Source: Nanobdellota archaeon (GTDB lineage: Archaea > Nanobdellota > Nanobdellia > Pacearchaeales > GW2011-AR1). Taken from it: DNA of 10,796 bases. Below the pieces are notes generated by a model. The model was not told the origin of the DNA. It saw only the letters and a program-made list of their open reading frames with translations, and did no database searches. Made by a program: the position numbers and the translations under genes. The stretch covers positions 1-10,796 of the forward strand of contig JAGVIM010000144.1 in NCBI GenBank assembly GCA_020056045.1, in the 5' to 3' direction. Below, one piece after another: positions 1-4,554 of this stretch. Within the stretch, counting starts at the first letter, position 1; every line of letters begins with the position of its first letter.

Positions 1-155
1 ATTTTTTCAGCAAATTTTTTACATGTAAATCTTAGTGCTGCTCTTCTTGTAGGAATGTTATAAACTGATTCTTTATTTTTAGATTTCCATTTATATTTTC
101 TAGCATACATCCCTTTTTCCAATGTAATGGACGCAGGTATAATTATATTGTCCAT
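1..155 (-). CDS. Unrecognised protein, 5' part only (runs off left edge)
   Basis: An open frame starts at ATG 155-153 and stays open to the window edge, giving 51 residues with no stop. It begins MDNIIIPASI and is strongly basic afterwards, with Lys/Arg clusters around residues 19-28 and 37-48 (ending in a CKKFAEK-like segment). The start is chosen because a TTTATAAA box lies with its upstream edge 28 nt before the ATG, the spacing seen at most other first genes here, which implies a leaderless transcript. It lies 64 nt downstream of the cimA stop and has its own promoter. I do not recognise the family from this fragment. A nucleic-acid-binding role would fit the charge but is a guess. Confidence 0.55.
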   Translation of the reverse strand, partial: MDNIIIPASITLEKGMYARKYKWKSKNKESVYNIPTRRAALRFTCKKFAEK

Positions 156-175
156 ACTATCATATAGTATTAATA

Positions 176-183
176 TTTATAAA
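176..183 (-). promoter_or_regulatory. TATA box for the gene starting at 155
   Basis: TTTATAAA (self-complementary), with its upstream edge 28 nt before the ATG at 155. The spacing predicts transcription starting at or next to the start codon. Confidence 0.6.
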
Positions 184-219
184 CATTTGTTTTAACTTTA
201 TTATAACTACTTTCTACTT

Positions 220-1794
220 TCAATTATTATTCTGATTTCTTAACAAATGATATCTAAATCCTTTTGCCAAGGCTTCAACAGCACTTCCAATTATATTTCT
301 ATCAACACCAACTGTTGAAAACTCTTCTCCGTTCTTGAACCATATTTCAGTTCTTACTGTACTTTCTTCTTCACCTTCTCTTGCAATTCTTACTCCAAAA
401 TCATAGAGATGAAGCCCTTTTACATTAGGATAATAATTAGATAATATTCCTTTTAGAGCATTAAATCCTGCTTCAACAGGACCCCCATCAACACTTATTT
501 CTTTATCAATTAATTTTCCATTTATTTCACATAAAGCATAAAATTTTGCTTTCTCTTGTCCATTGATTCTTTTTGAGCTTTGAGAATCCCATTCTTTTAT
601 TTCAAATAAACTCCTATGGTTTCCAAAATATTTATTTAATAATAAAAATTGTTCAGAGCGAATTCCTCCTAAATCATAGCCTTCTTTTTCATAGGTTCTT
701 AATTCATTCATTAATTGTTGAACTTTTTCTGAAAATTCATTTTCTCCTTTTTTTATTTCAATTCCAAATTCATTTGCAACTTCTATAACTGAACTAGCTC
801 CCCCTAGACTATTTAATATGATTACTCTTTTATTACCGAATTTTAAAGGATCTGTATGTTCATAACTTGCACCCTTCCTAGTTGCATCAACATGAACTCC
901 CCCCCTGTGGCAAAATGCAGCTCCTCCGACATAGGGTCTTCTTTCAGGAACACTAACTCCACATAATCTAAAAGATTCTTCATTTACTTCTTTTAATCTA
1001 GCTAGGTTAATATTTAATTTACCTTCTAGTTTATCTTGATAATTTGCAATAAAAGTAGTTAGATTTAGATTTCCAACCCTTTCACCAAGTCCATTAATTG
1101 TTCCCTGAATCTGTTTAATATAGGGGAGAGTAGCTAAAGTATTAGCCATAGCAAGTCCACAATCATCATGAAAATGAACTCCTAATTCAACTTTTATTCC
1201 TCTTTTTTCTAATTCTTCTTTTGTATATTTAGTTATTTCTCTTGCTTCATCAGGAAGAATTCCACCATTTGTGTCACATAAAATTAATTTTTCAGCTCCC
1301 GCATTAACAGCGCTAACAAGAGTTTCTAAAGTATAATTTTTATCTTTTTTAAATCCATCAAAATAATGCTCAGCATCATAAAAAACAGTTAGTCCATTTT
1401 TTCTTAAAAATTCAATACTATTTTTTATTTTTTCTAGGTTTTCATTATTATTTATTCCAAGTTGTTTTTCAATATGATCTATGTCTGTTTTTCCAAAGAT
1501 ACAGGCATATTTTGCACCACATTCAATAATAGATTTCAAATTTTTATCTTCATCAACATTTTTTGCAATTGAAGTAGAACCAAATGCAACTATTTTTGTT
1601 TTTTTAACAACAGATATTGCTTCTTTAAAAGAATCAAATACTTCTTCTGAAACAACAGGCCAACCAAGTTCAATATAATCTACTCCAAAATCATCAAGAA
1701 GCTTACACATCTTTAATCTATCATCTAAGCTAAAGCTAGTTCCCTTGGCCTGTTCTCCTTCCCTTAATGTGCAGTCATATATTTCAATAGTCAT
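220..1794 (-). CDS. cimA: (R)-citramalate synthase
   Basis: Condenses acetyl-CoA with pyruvate to (R)-citramalate, the first committed step of the threonine-independent route to isoleucine; cytosolic. The protein has 524 residues, the usual length for the long citramalate synthase / isopropylmalate synthase-like family. Visible motifs are the N-terminal YDCTLREGEQ (residues 6-15, family form D-x-TLR-[DE]-G), the metal-binding HFH at 207-209, NGLGERVGNLNL at 234-245, and CHRGGVHVDA at 295-304. A C-terminal LeuA-type regulatory domain spans about 395-520, with VDGGPVEAGF and TVGVDRNIIGSAVEAL. The start is ATG 1794, not the in-frame TTG 15 nt upstream that lies in the hairpin: AGGA sits 7 nt before this ATG and the family motif begins at once. 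No TATA box has leaderless spacing to this ATG, so the message probably starts upstream at the isoleucine-rich short ORF. 2-Isopropylmalate synthase is the main alternative; the long-form motif pattern favours citramalate synthase. Confidence 0.87.
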   Translation of the reverse strand: MTIEIYDCTLREGEQAKGTSFSLDDRLKMCKLLDDFGVDYIELGWPVVSEEVFDSFKEAISVVKKTKIVAFGSTSIAKNVDEDKNLKSIIECGAKYACIFGKTDIDHIEKQLGINNNENLEKIKNSIEFLRKNGLTVFYDAEHYFDGFKKDKNYTLETLVSAVNAGAEKLILCDTNGGILPDEAREITKYTKEELEKRGIKVELGVHFHDDCGLAMANTLATLPYIKQIQGTINGLGERVGNLNLTTFIANYQDKLEGKLNINLARLKEVNEESFRLCGVSVPERRPYVGGAAFCHRGGVHVDATRKGASYEHTDPLKFGNKRVIILNSLGGASSVIEVANEFGIEIKKGENEFSEKVQQLMNELRTYEKEGYDLGGIRSEQFLLLNKYFGNHRSLFEIKEWDSQSSKRINGQEKAKFYALCEINGKLIDKEISVDGGPVEAGFNALKGILSNYYPNVKGLHLYDFGVRIAREGEEESTVRTEIWFKNGEEFSTVGVDRNIIGSAVEALAKGFRYHLLRNQNNN

Positions 1795-1805
1795 GAAAAA
1801 ATCCT

Positions 1806-1830
1806 GCAAGCCAGAAATTAATTGGCTTGC
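1806..1830 (-). promoter_or_regulatory. Attenuator-like hairpin between Ile-rich leader ORF and cimA
   Basis: A perfect 8-bp inverted repeat, with arms at 1806-1813 and 1823-1830 and a 9-nt loop. Read on the minus strand the arms are GCAAGCCA and TGGCTTGC. The 5' arm begins directly after the stop codon of the upstream short ORF. The 3' arm is followed at once by AGGATTTTTTC and the cimA ATG, so the same bases could act as the SD and as the T-run of an intrinsic terminator. The hairpin at 2320-2346 is a close relative. A terminator, attenuator or SD-gating role is inference. Confidence 0.6.
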
Positions 1831-1911
1831 TTAAATTATAATACTAGCCATAATACTAATTATAGAAATTATACTCTTTATTTCAATCTTGTTTATTTTG
1901 CTAGCTTTCAT
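1831..1911 (-). CDS. Isoleucine-rich 26-residue leader peptide upstream of cimA (candidate)
   Basis: ATG at 1911 and TAA at 1833-1831 give 26 codons. Eleven residues are isoleucine (positions 6, 9, 11, 14, 15, 17, 18, 20, 24, 25 and 26), using six ATT and five ATA codons; the rest are mainly Lys and Ser. A TTTAAAAA box with its upstream edge 29 nt before the ATG predicts a leaderless transcript beginning at this ORF. The stop abuts the hairpin at 1806-1830, and cimA follows 36 nt after the stop. A short ORF dominated by codons for the end product of the downstream enzyme resembles the leader peptides of bacterial amino-acid operons. It could also be a tiny hydrophobic membrane peptide. Translation and function are unproven. 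Confidence 0.55.
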   Translation of the reverse strand: MKASKINKIEIKSIISIISIMASIII

Positions 1912-1932
1912 GTTTTTTCTAATATAAATGGA

Positions 1933-1940
1933 TTTTTAAA
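1933..1940 (-). promoter_or_regulatory. TATA box for the leader ORF/cimA transcript
   Basis: TTTAAAAA on the minus strand, upstream edge 29 nt before the leader ATG at 1911. It overlaps the last codons and stop of the 99-residue gene (stop at 1938-1936), so cimA has its own promoter at the very end of its neighbour. Confidence 0.55.
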
Positions 1941-2235
1941 TATTTCTCTCATTGTTATTGTAATGTTTAGCAGGATGTCCTATGGAAGCAAAATTTTCAT
2001 GTTTGCAAACATTAGGATTTTCAGTAGCACAGAATTTTTGATGTTCATCTGAACAAAGATATTTTATAAATCCTTGATTATAAGTTGGTCCTAAACATCC
2101 TTTAAATCTAGGGCAACTAATTTTATAAGCTAGTCCATCTATAATTACAACCCTTCCATTCAGGGAGCTTACTTCTTGTTTTGGAATAGTATATACTTCA
2201 ACTTCATTTTCCATTACTCTGTCCAAAGTTACCAT
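1936..2235 (-). CDS. Small Cys/His-rich protein, unrecognised
   Basis: A 99-residue protein starting at ATG 2235. The first 40 residues look like a beta-rich region (EVEVYTIPKQ, RVVIIDG). The second half carries five cysteines (41, 47, 61, 69, 77) and four histidines (65, 79, 87, 91), with CPRFKGC and a later C-x7-C-x7-C series, so a metal site (zinc or iron-sulfur) is plausible. No signal peptide or membrane segment is visible. A GGGGGGA tract 9 nt before the ATG, inside the preceding 23-codon ORF, makes a strong SD. The gene is the last of a short transcript made of a branched-chain-rich leader, a hairpin, the 23-codon ORF and this gene. Adding one base before the G run would fuse the 23-codon ORF in frame to this one, so a frameshifted 125-residue gene is an alternative. 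Family not recognised. Confidence 0.7.
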   Translation of the reverse strand: MVTLDRVMENEVEVYTIPKQEVSSLNGRVVIIDGLAYKISCPRFKGCLGPTYNQGFIKYLCSDEHQKFCATENPNVCKHENFASIGHPAKHYNNNERNI

Positions 2236-2237
2236 AA

Positions 2238-2309
2238 TTAAAAATCCCCCCTTTCACTTAGTTTAAATATTTTCTCTTTCAATGCAGTAATTTTTTGTTT
2301 TAATATCAT
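2238..2309 (-). CDS. 23-residue ORF upstream of the Cys/His-rich gene (candidate)
   Basis: ATG 2309 to TAA 2240-2238, 23 residues, basic and amphipathic (MILKQKITALKEKIFKLSER at its start). It has an SD-like AGAGG 6 nt before the ATG, directly after the 3' arm of the hairpin at 2320-2346. Its stop is 2 nt before the ATG of the 99-residue gene, and its last codons hold that gene's SD, so the two would be translationally coupled. It may be a real micro-peptide, a second uORF, or the detached N-terminus of the downstream protein if a base was lost next to the G run. No family recognised. Confidence 0.4.
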   Translation of the reverse strand: MILKQKITALKEKIFKLSERGDF

Positions 2310-2319
2310 AGAAAACCTC

Positions 2320-2346
2320 TGCAAACCAAAAATTATAGGGTTTGCA
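2320..2346 (-). promoter_or_regulatory. Second attenuator-like hairpin, related to 1806-1830
   Basis: A perfect 8-bp inverted repeat, arms 2320-2327 and 2339-2346, 11-nt loop. On the minus strand the arms are TGCAAACC and GGTTTGCA. Compared with the cimA hairpin, the shared core GCAA-R-CC / GG-Y-TTGC differs at one pair only (G-C there, A-T here), a compensatory change. It starts 1 nt after the stop of the 24-codon leader and is followed by AGAGGTTTTCT and the next ATG. The placement matches the cimA unit. Confidence 0.55.
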
Positions 2347-2347
2347 A

Positions 2348-2422
2348 TTAAATGACTAATAGTAAAATAGCTAGGACTAAAATTACAAGAATATCTGCTA
2401 TAATTTGTTTGTCCTTTGCCAT
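2348..2422 (-). CDS. Branched-chain-rich 24-residue leader peptide (candidate)
   Basis: ATG 2422 to TAA 2350-2348, 24 residues. It begins MAKDKQ, then a run made almost only of branched-chain residues and Ala: six Ile, six Leu and three Val among the last 18 positions. A TTTTTAAA box with its upstream edge 29 nt before the ATG predicts a leaderless transcript. The stop lies 1 nt before the hairpin at 2320-2346, and the next ORF begins 38 nt after the stop, nearly the same geometry as the cimA leader. Its make-up recalls ilv/leu leader peptides of bacteria, but a 24-residue single-pass membrane micro-protein would look the same. No homologue recognised. Confidence 0.5.
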   Translation of the reverse strand: MAKDKQIIADILVILVLAILLLVI

Positions 2423-2443
2423 GAAAAATACAAGAATAATGGG

Positions 2444-2451
2444 TTTAAAAA
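2444..2451 (-). promoter_or_regulatory. TATA box for the second leader ORF
   Basis: TTTTTAAA on the minus strand, upstream edge 29 nt before the ATG at 2422. Confidence 0.5.
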
Positions 2452-2465
2452 TTTTTAGGTAACAC

Positions 2466-2515
2466 GCCCCCACGATTACTTAATCCTAAGGATTAACTCC
2501 CCAACATTTTCCTCA
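2466..2515. repeat. 50-bp direct repeat, copy 1
   Basis: Matches 3202-3251 at 49 of 50 positions (A versus T at the 41st base). It contains the near-perfect palindrome TTAATCCTAAGGATTAA at 2480-2496, flanked by C-rich segments. It overlaps the stop codon of the 2H phosphoesterase gene (TGA at 2515-2513), so it sits at the 3' end of that gene. Confidence 0.85.
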
Positions 2516-3073
2516 ATCTTTCAATAAAAACTCTTTGTGAAGTATCCATTTATCTTTCGGTTTTGTAAGAATACATAAATTGTCCAATTCCAATTCAAAC
2601 TCAGGATTTTCTTTTTTAGCGTAACTAAAAATCTCCTCAAATTTACTTTCGATATCTTTCTCAGCTAAAGTAAAATGAAAATGAATGTTCTCCTTTTCAT
2701 ATTCATGCCAAGATATCCATTTTAATCTTTCTAATTTTTTTACTAAATCCTTGTAAAGAAGATTCATCTCTTTTGAGGGCTCAACATCAATAAAAATAAC
2801 TCTATTATCAAAATGCCCAATATCCTTTAATTTCAGTTTGGCTTTTTTGTGTGTTTTACAAAAGTCTTCTAATACCTCCTCAATTTTTTTCAATTGTTTA
2901 TCATTAAGAAGAATATTAAAATATTTTAGAGTAATATGTGTATCAATACTATCTAAGACCCTATAAACTTCAAACTTTTTATATATTTTGTCTGCCAAAT
3001 TTTTGTAATATTCCTTAGCTTTTCCTTTAATCAAATAAACTATTACATATTTTCCTGAAGATAACTCTTCCAT
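2513..3073 (-). CDS. 2H phosphoesterase superfamily protein (2'-5' RNA ligase/LigT-like)
   Basis: A 186-residue protein with the two H-x-T motifs that define the 2H superfamily: HIT at residues 46-48 and HFT at 133-135, each ending a beta strand and about 87 residues apart, as in LigT/ThpR and related cyclic phosphodiesterases. Such enzymes hydrolyse 2',3'-cyclic phosphodiester ends or join 2'-5' linked RNA; the exact substrate cannot be told from sequence. The start is ATG 3073, because TTTATAAT lies 29 nt upstream and the first beta strand (KYVIVYLI) follows at once. An in-frame TTG 42 nt upstream would begin before that TATA box. The gene stands alone, and its stop codon lies within the 50-bp repeat. 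The same repeat lies again 86 nt beyond the region just upstream of the gene, so the gene is bracketed. Confidence 0.8.
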   Translation of the reverse strand: MEELSSGKYVIVYLIKGKAKEYYKNLADKIYKKFEVYRVLDSIDTHITLKYFNILLNDKQLKKIEEVLEDFCKTHKKAKLKLKDIGHFDNRVIFIDVEPSKEMNLLYKDLVKKLERLKWISWHEYEKENIHFHFTLAEKDIESKFEEIFSYAKKENPEFELELDNLCILTKPKDKWILHKEFLLKD

Positions 3074-3094
3074 TTGTAAAGCAAATCTACGAAG

Positions 3095-3102
3095 ATTATA
3101 AA
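3095..3102 (-). promoter_or_regulatory. TATA box for the 2H phosphoesterase gene
   Basis: TTTATAAT on the minus strand, upstream edge 29 nt before the ATG at 3073. It decides the start codon. Confidence 0.6.
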
Positions 3103-3183
3103 CTTTCTCTCCCAATTTAGTTTAACGCCCCATTCGTAACTTGAACTTTAAACCTCGTTAGTTATTCGGTTTATGTAGGAGAT

Positions 3184-3200
3184 TTAATCCTAAGGATTAA
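3184..3200. repeat. Extra copy of the repeat palindrome
   Basis: TTAATCCTAAGGATTAA, identical to the palindromes at 2480-2496 and 3216-3232. It lies 32 bp before the latter and is followed by GCCCCC like the others. A degenerate relative of the C-rich part (TTAACGCCCCATTCGTAAC) lies at 3121-3139, so the 3116-3261 intergenic region is mostly repeat material, with no gene seen in it. Confidence 0.7.
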
Positions 3201-3201
3201 T

Positions 3202-3251
3202 GCCCCCACGATTACTTAATCCTAAGGATTAACTCCCCAACTTTTTCCTCA
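3202..3251. repeat. 50-bp direct repeat, copy 2
   Basis: 49/50 identical to 2466-2515, with the palindrome at 3216-3232. It ends 10 bp beyond the stop codon of the arsM-like gene, again at the 3' end of a minus-strand gene. Confidence 0.85.
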
Positions 3252-3261
3252 CGATATAGAA

Positions 3262-3993
3262 TTATTTTGTAATTTCTAGCTTTAAACTCTCTAAATTTAT
3301 ACCTTCATATTGTCTTTTTGAAATATCTATATCCTCTCCCAATATCTTAACCTTTAATCCTGCATTTTTTATCTTTTGAAGATATTCTTCTTTTTGTAAT
3401 GCTCCTGCAACACAGCCAGTTAGTAAGCCCTCATCACTCTTTTGTTCTTCTGTCAACTCTCCTAATAAAACTATATCTGAAACAAACATCTTACCACCTT
3501 TCTTTAAAACTCTAAAAGATTCTTTGAAAACCTTATCTTTATTTGGTGCAAGATTAATCACACAATTACTAATTATAACATCAACAAAATTATCTTCTAT
3601 TGGAAGTTTTTCAATATCTCCCAATTTAAACTCTACATTCTTGTAATTATATTTTGTGGCGTTTGCTCTTGCCTTTTTTATCATCTCTTCAGTCATATCA
3701 ACCCCAATTACTTTTCCTTTGTCTCCTACCTTCTTTGCAGCTAAGAAAGCATCAAATCCCGCACCACTACCTAAATCTAAAACAATATCTCCTTCCTTAA
3801 TCATTCCAAGAGCAGTAGGATTACCACAACCTAAGCCAAGATTTCCGGGCGTTTTAAGTTCTTCATTAGAATAACCAATATCTTTAGAAATCTTCTCGTT
3901 AGAAACACCACACCCACAATTACACGAACATCCACCTTTAGCGATTTTTGTATAACCTTCCTTTATAGTTTTCTTAATTTCTTGTTCTTTCAT
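3262..3993 (-). CDS. arsM: Arsenite S-adenosylmethionine methyltransferase (ArsM-like)
   Basis: A cytosolic enzyme predicted to transfer methyl groups from SAM to trivalent arsenic. It has 243 residues, the compact form of the family. The N-terminus has a Cys cluster (C22, C24, C26, C28). Then come LGLGCGNP (C56), the SAM-binding motif [12 protein letters not shown] (71-81), GVDM (97-100), [10 protein letters not shown] (141-150, C144) and GCVAGAL (193-199, C194). The C56/C144/C194 trio corresponds to the As(III)-binding cysteines of ArsM. The ATG at 3993 has TATAAATA 29 nt upstream, so it is probably leaderless. No arsR or other ars gene is visible next to it. A general class I methyltransferase of the ArsM/UbiE type is the only serious alternative. 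Confidence 0.88.
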   Translation of the reverse strand: MKEQEIKKTIKEGYTKIAKGGCSCNCGCGVSNEKISKDIGYSNEELKTPGNLGLGCGNPTALGMIKEGDIVLDLGSGAGFDAFLAAKKVGDKGKVIGVDMTEEMIKKARANATKYNYKNVEFKLGDIEKLPIEDNFVDVIISNCVINLAPNKDKVFKESFRVLKKGGKMFVSDIVLLGELTEEQKSDEGLLTGCVAGALQKEEYLQKIKNAGLKVKILGEDIDISKRQYEGINLESLKLEITK

Positions 3994-4014
3994 ATTAATT
4001 TCAATTTAATAGAA

Positions 4015-4022
4015 TATTTATA
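4015..4022 (-). promoter_or_regulatory. TATA box for the arsM-like gene
   Basis: TATAAATA on the minus strand, upstream edge 29 nt before the ATG at 3993. Confidence 0.6.
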
Positions 4023-4082
4023 TTTATCATCACCGATATTATCCCCCATATAAAACCATTAGTTAAGGAACAATGTATCACT

Positions 4083-4126
4083 ATAGGAGTTCTTATGACT
4101 TAAATTAGAGTGTTTTATACTCCTAT
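4083..4126. repeat. Inverted repeat in the 4023-4165 intergenic stretch
   Basis: 8-bp perfect arms ATAGGAGT (4083-4090) and ACTCCTAT (4119-4126) with a 28-nt AT-rich spacer. It lies between the damaged 35-codon ORF and the arsM promoter. It could be an operator or RNA stem for arsM; nothing else in this stretch is recognised. Confidence 0.4.
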
Positions 4127-4140
4127 TTGAGAATAAATCC

Positions 4141-4168
4141 TAAAGATAGCTTCCCCTCACTATCTTTA
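4141..4168 (-). terminator. Hairpin at the 3' end of the damaged 35-codon ORF
   Basis: 9-bp arms TAAAGATAG (4141-4149) and CTATCTTTA (4160-4168), 10-nt loop; one arm includes the ORF's stop codon. No long T-run follows on the minus strand (GGATTTATT), so termination is only a guess. The adjoining ATCCTAAAGAT...CCCC sequence loosely resembles the palindrome plus C-rich part of the 50-bp repeat. Confidence 0.35.
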
Positions 4169-4272
4169 AGATATGGCTAAGTTTTCAGAGCTTTTCTTCT
4201 TTTCTTTAGAATATTTCCATTTTTGAATCTTTAAAAATAGTAGTTTAGCTTCTTTCTCATTTAACTTTTCAT
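4166..4272 (-). pseudogene. Small basic ORF with an apparent one-base deletion near its start
   Basis: An ATG at 4272 has TTTATTAA 29 nt upstream, the standard leaderless spacing, but the frame stops after three codons. If the run of four A after the ATG were five, the frame would continue for 35 codons to TAA at 4168-4166. The product would be Lys-rich, with NEKEAKLLFLKIQKWKYSK in the middle. The observed length (107 nt) is one short of a multiple of three, as a single lost base predicts. It may be a decayed gene, a sequencing error in a homopolymer, or chance. No family recognised. Confidence 0.35.
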
Positions 4273-4293
4273 GTATATATCAGGACATACACA

Positions 4294-4301
4294 TTAATAA
4301 A
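4294..4301 (-). promoter_or_regulatory. TATA-like box for the damaged 35-codon ORF
   Basis: TTTATTAA on the minus strand, upstream edge 29 nt before the ATG at 4272. It is a weaker match than the other boxes here. Confidence 0.35.
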
Positions 4302-4331
4302 TATTTCTAAAAGATTTCAGATAAATATTAC

Positions 4332-4501
4332 TTAAAACTCTTCTTCTTTTTCTTCCTCATTAAGTATTTCTTCAAAAAGTTCAGTTATTTCTTTATTTTT
4401 ACATTCTAAACAATAATCACCTTTATTTAACCGAGTTTCTTTTTTATTTTTAGTTTCATCTTTAATCAAAATTTCTTTACCACAAAATCACAATTTGTCA
4501 T
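4332..4501 (-). pseudogene. Small zinc-ribbon protein gene with a one-base frameshift
   Basis: An ATG at 4501 with a TTTAAAAA box 29 nt upstream encodes MTNCDF and then runs into TGA. Shifting by one base at the TTTT run (plus-strand AAAA at 4484-4487) opens a continuous frame to TAA 4334-4332. The repaired protein is 56 residues with two C-x2-C knuckles, CDFC (4-7) and CLEC (31-34), about 23 residues apart, then an acidic C-terminal tail rich in Glu. That is a classic small zinc ribbon. The observed span of 170 nt is one short of 171. Homopolymer loss by mutation or sequencing error is most likely; a -1 programmed shift is possible, but the site is not a canonical slippery heptamer. Function unknown; small archaeal zinc ribbons often bind nucleic acid or ribosomes. 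Confidence 0.6.
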
Positions 4502-4522
4502 AATAATTATTTTAAAAATATC

Positions 4523-4530
4523 TTTTTAAA
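4523..4530 (-). promoter_or_regulatory. TATA box for the zinc-ribbon gene
   Basis: TTTAAAAA on the minus strand, upstream edge 29 nt before the ATG at 4501. Confidence 0.5.
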
Positions 4531-4554
4531 TTTTTCTTTTTGTTATGGTTATTA

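Noticed and set aside
573..788. Plus-strand open frame of 71 codons
   Set aside because: Antisense shadow of cimA; low-complexity Phe/Leu/Ile-rich product with no motif and no promoter. The same holds for plus-strand frames at 1481-1678, 3656-3874, 5384-5596 and 8863-9051.
1795..1809. TTG start for cimA five codons upstream
   Set aside because: The TTG lies in the hairpin arm, has no SD, and ATG 1794 has AGGA at 7 nt and fits the family start.
1822..2052. Plus-strand open frame of 76 codons
   Set aside because: Lies opposite the leader ORF and the Cys/His-rich gene, both better supported by TATA or SD signals.
3074..3115. TTG start for the 2H phosphoesterase
   Set aside because: It would begin upstream of the TATA box at 3095-3102 that fits ATG 3073.
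2466..3251. Integron attC sites or CRISPR repeats
   Set aside because: The 50-bp units lack the paired GTTRRRY/RYYYAAC core sites of attC, and there is no regular repeat-spacer series; only two full copies 736 bp apart.
3994..4053. 18-codon ORF (MGDNIGDDKYKYS...) ending in ATGA overlap with arsM
   Set aside because: The arsM TATA box lies inside it at leaderless spacing, so it would not share the transcript; no SD or promoter of its own seen.
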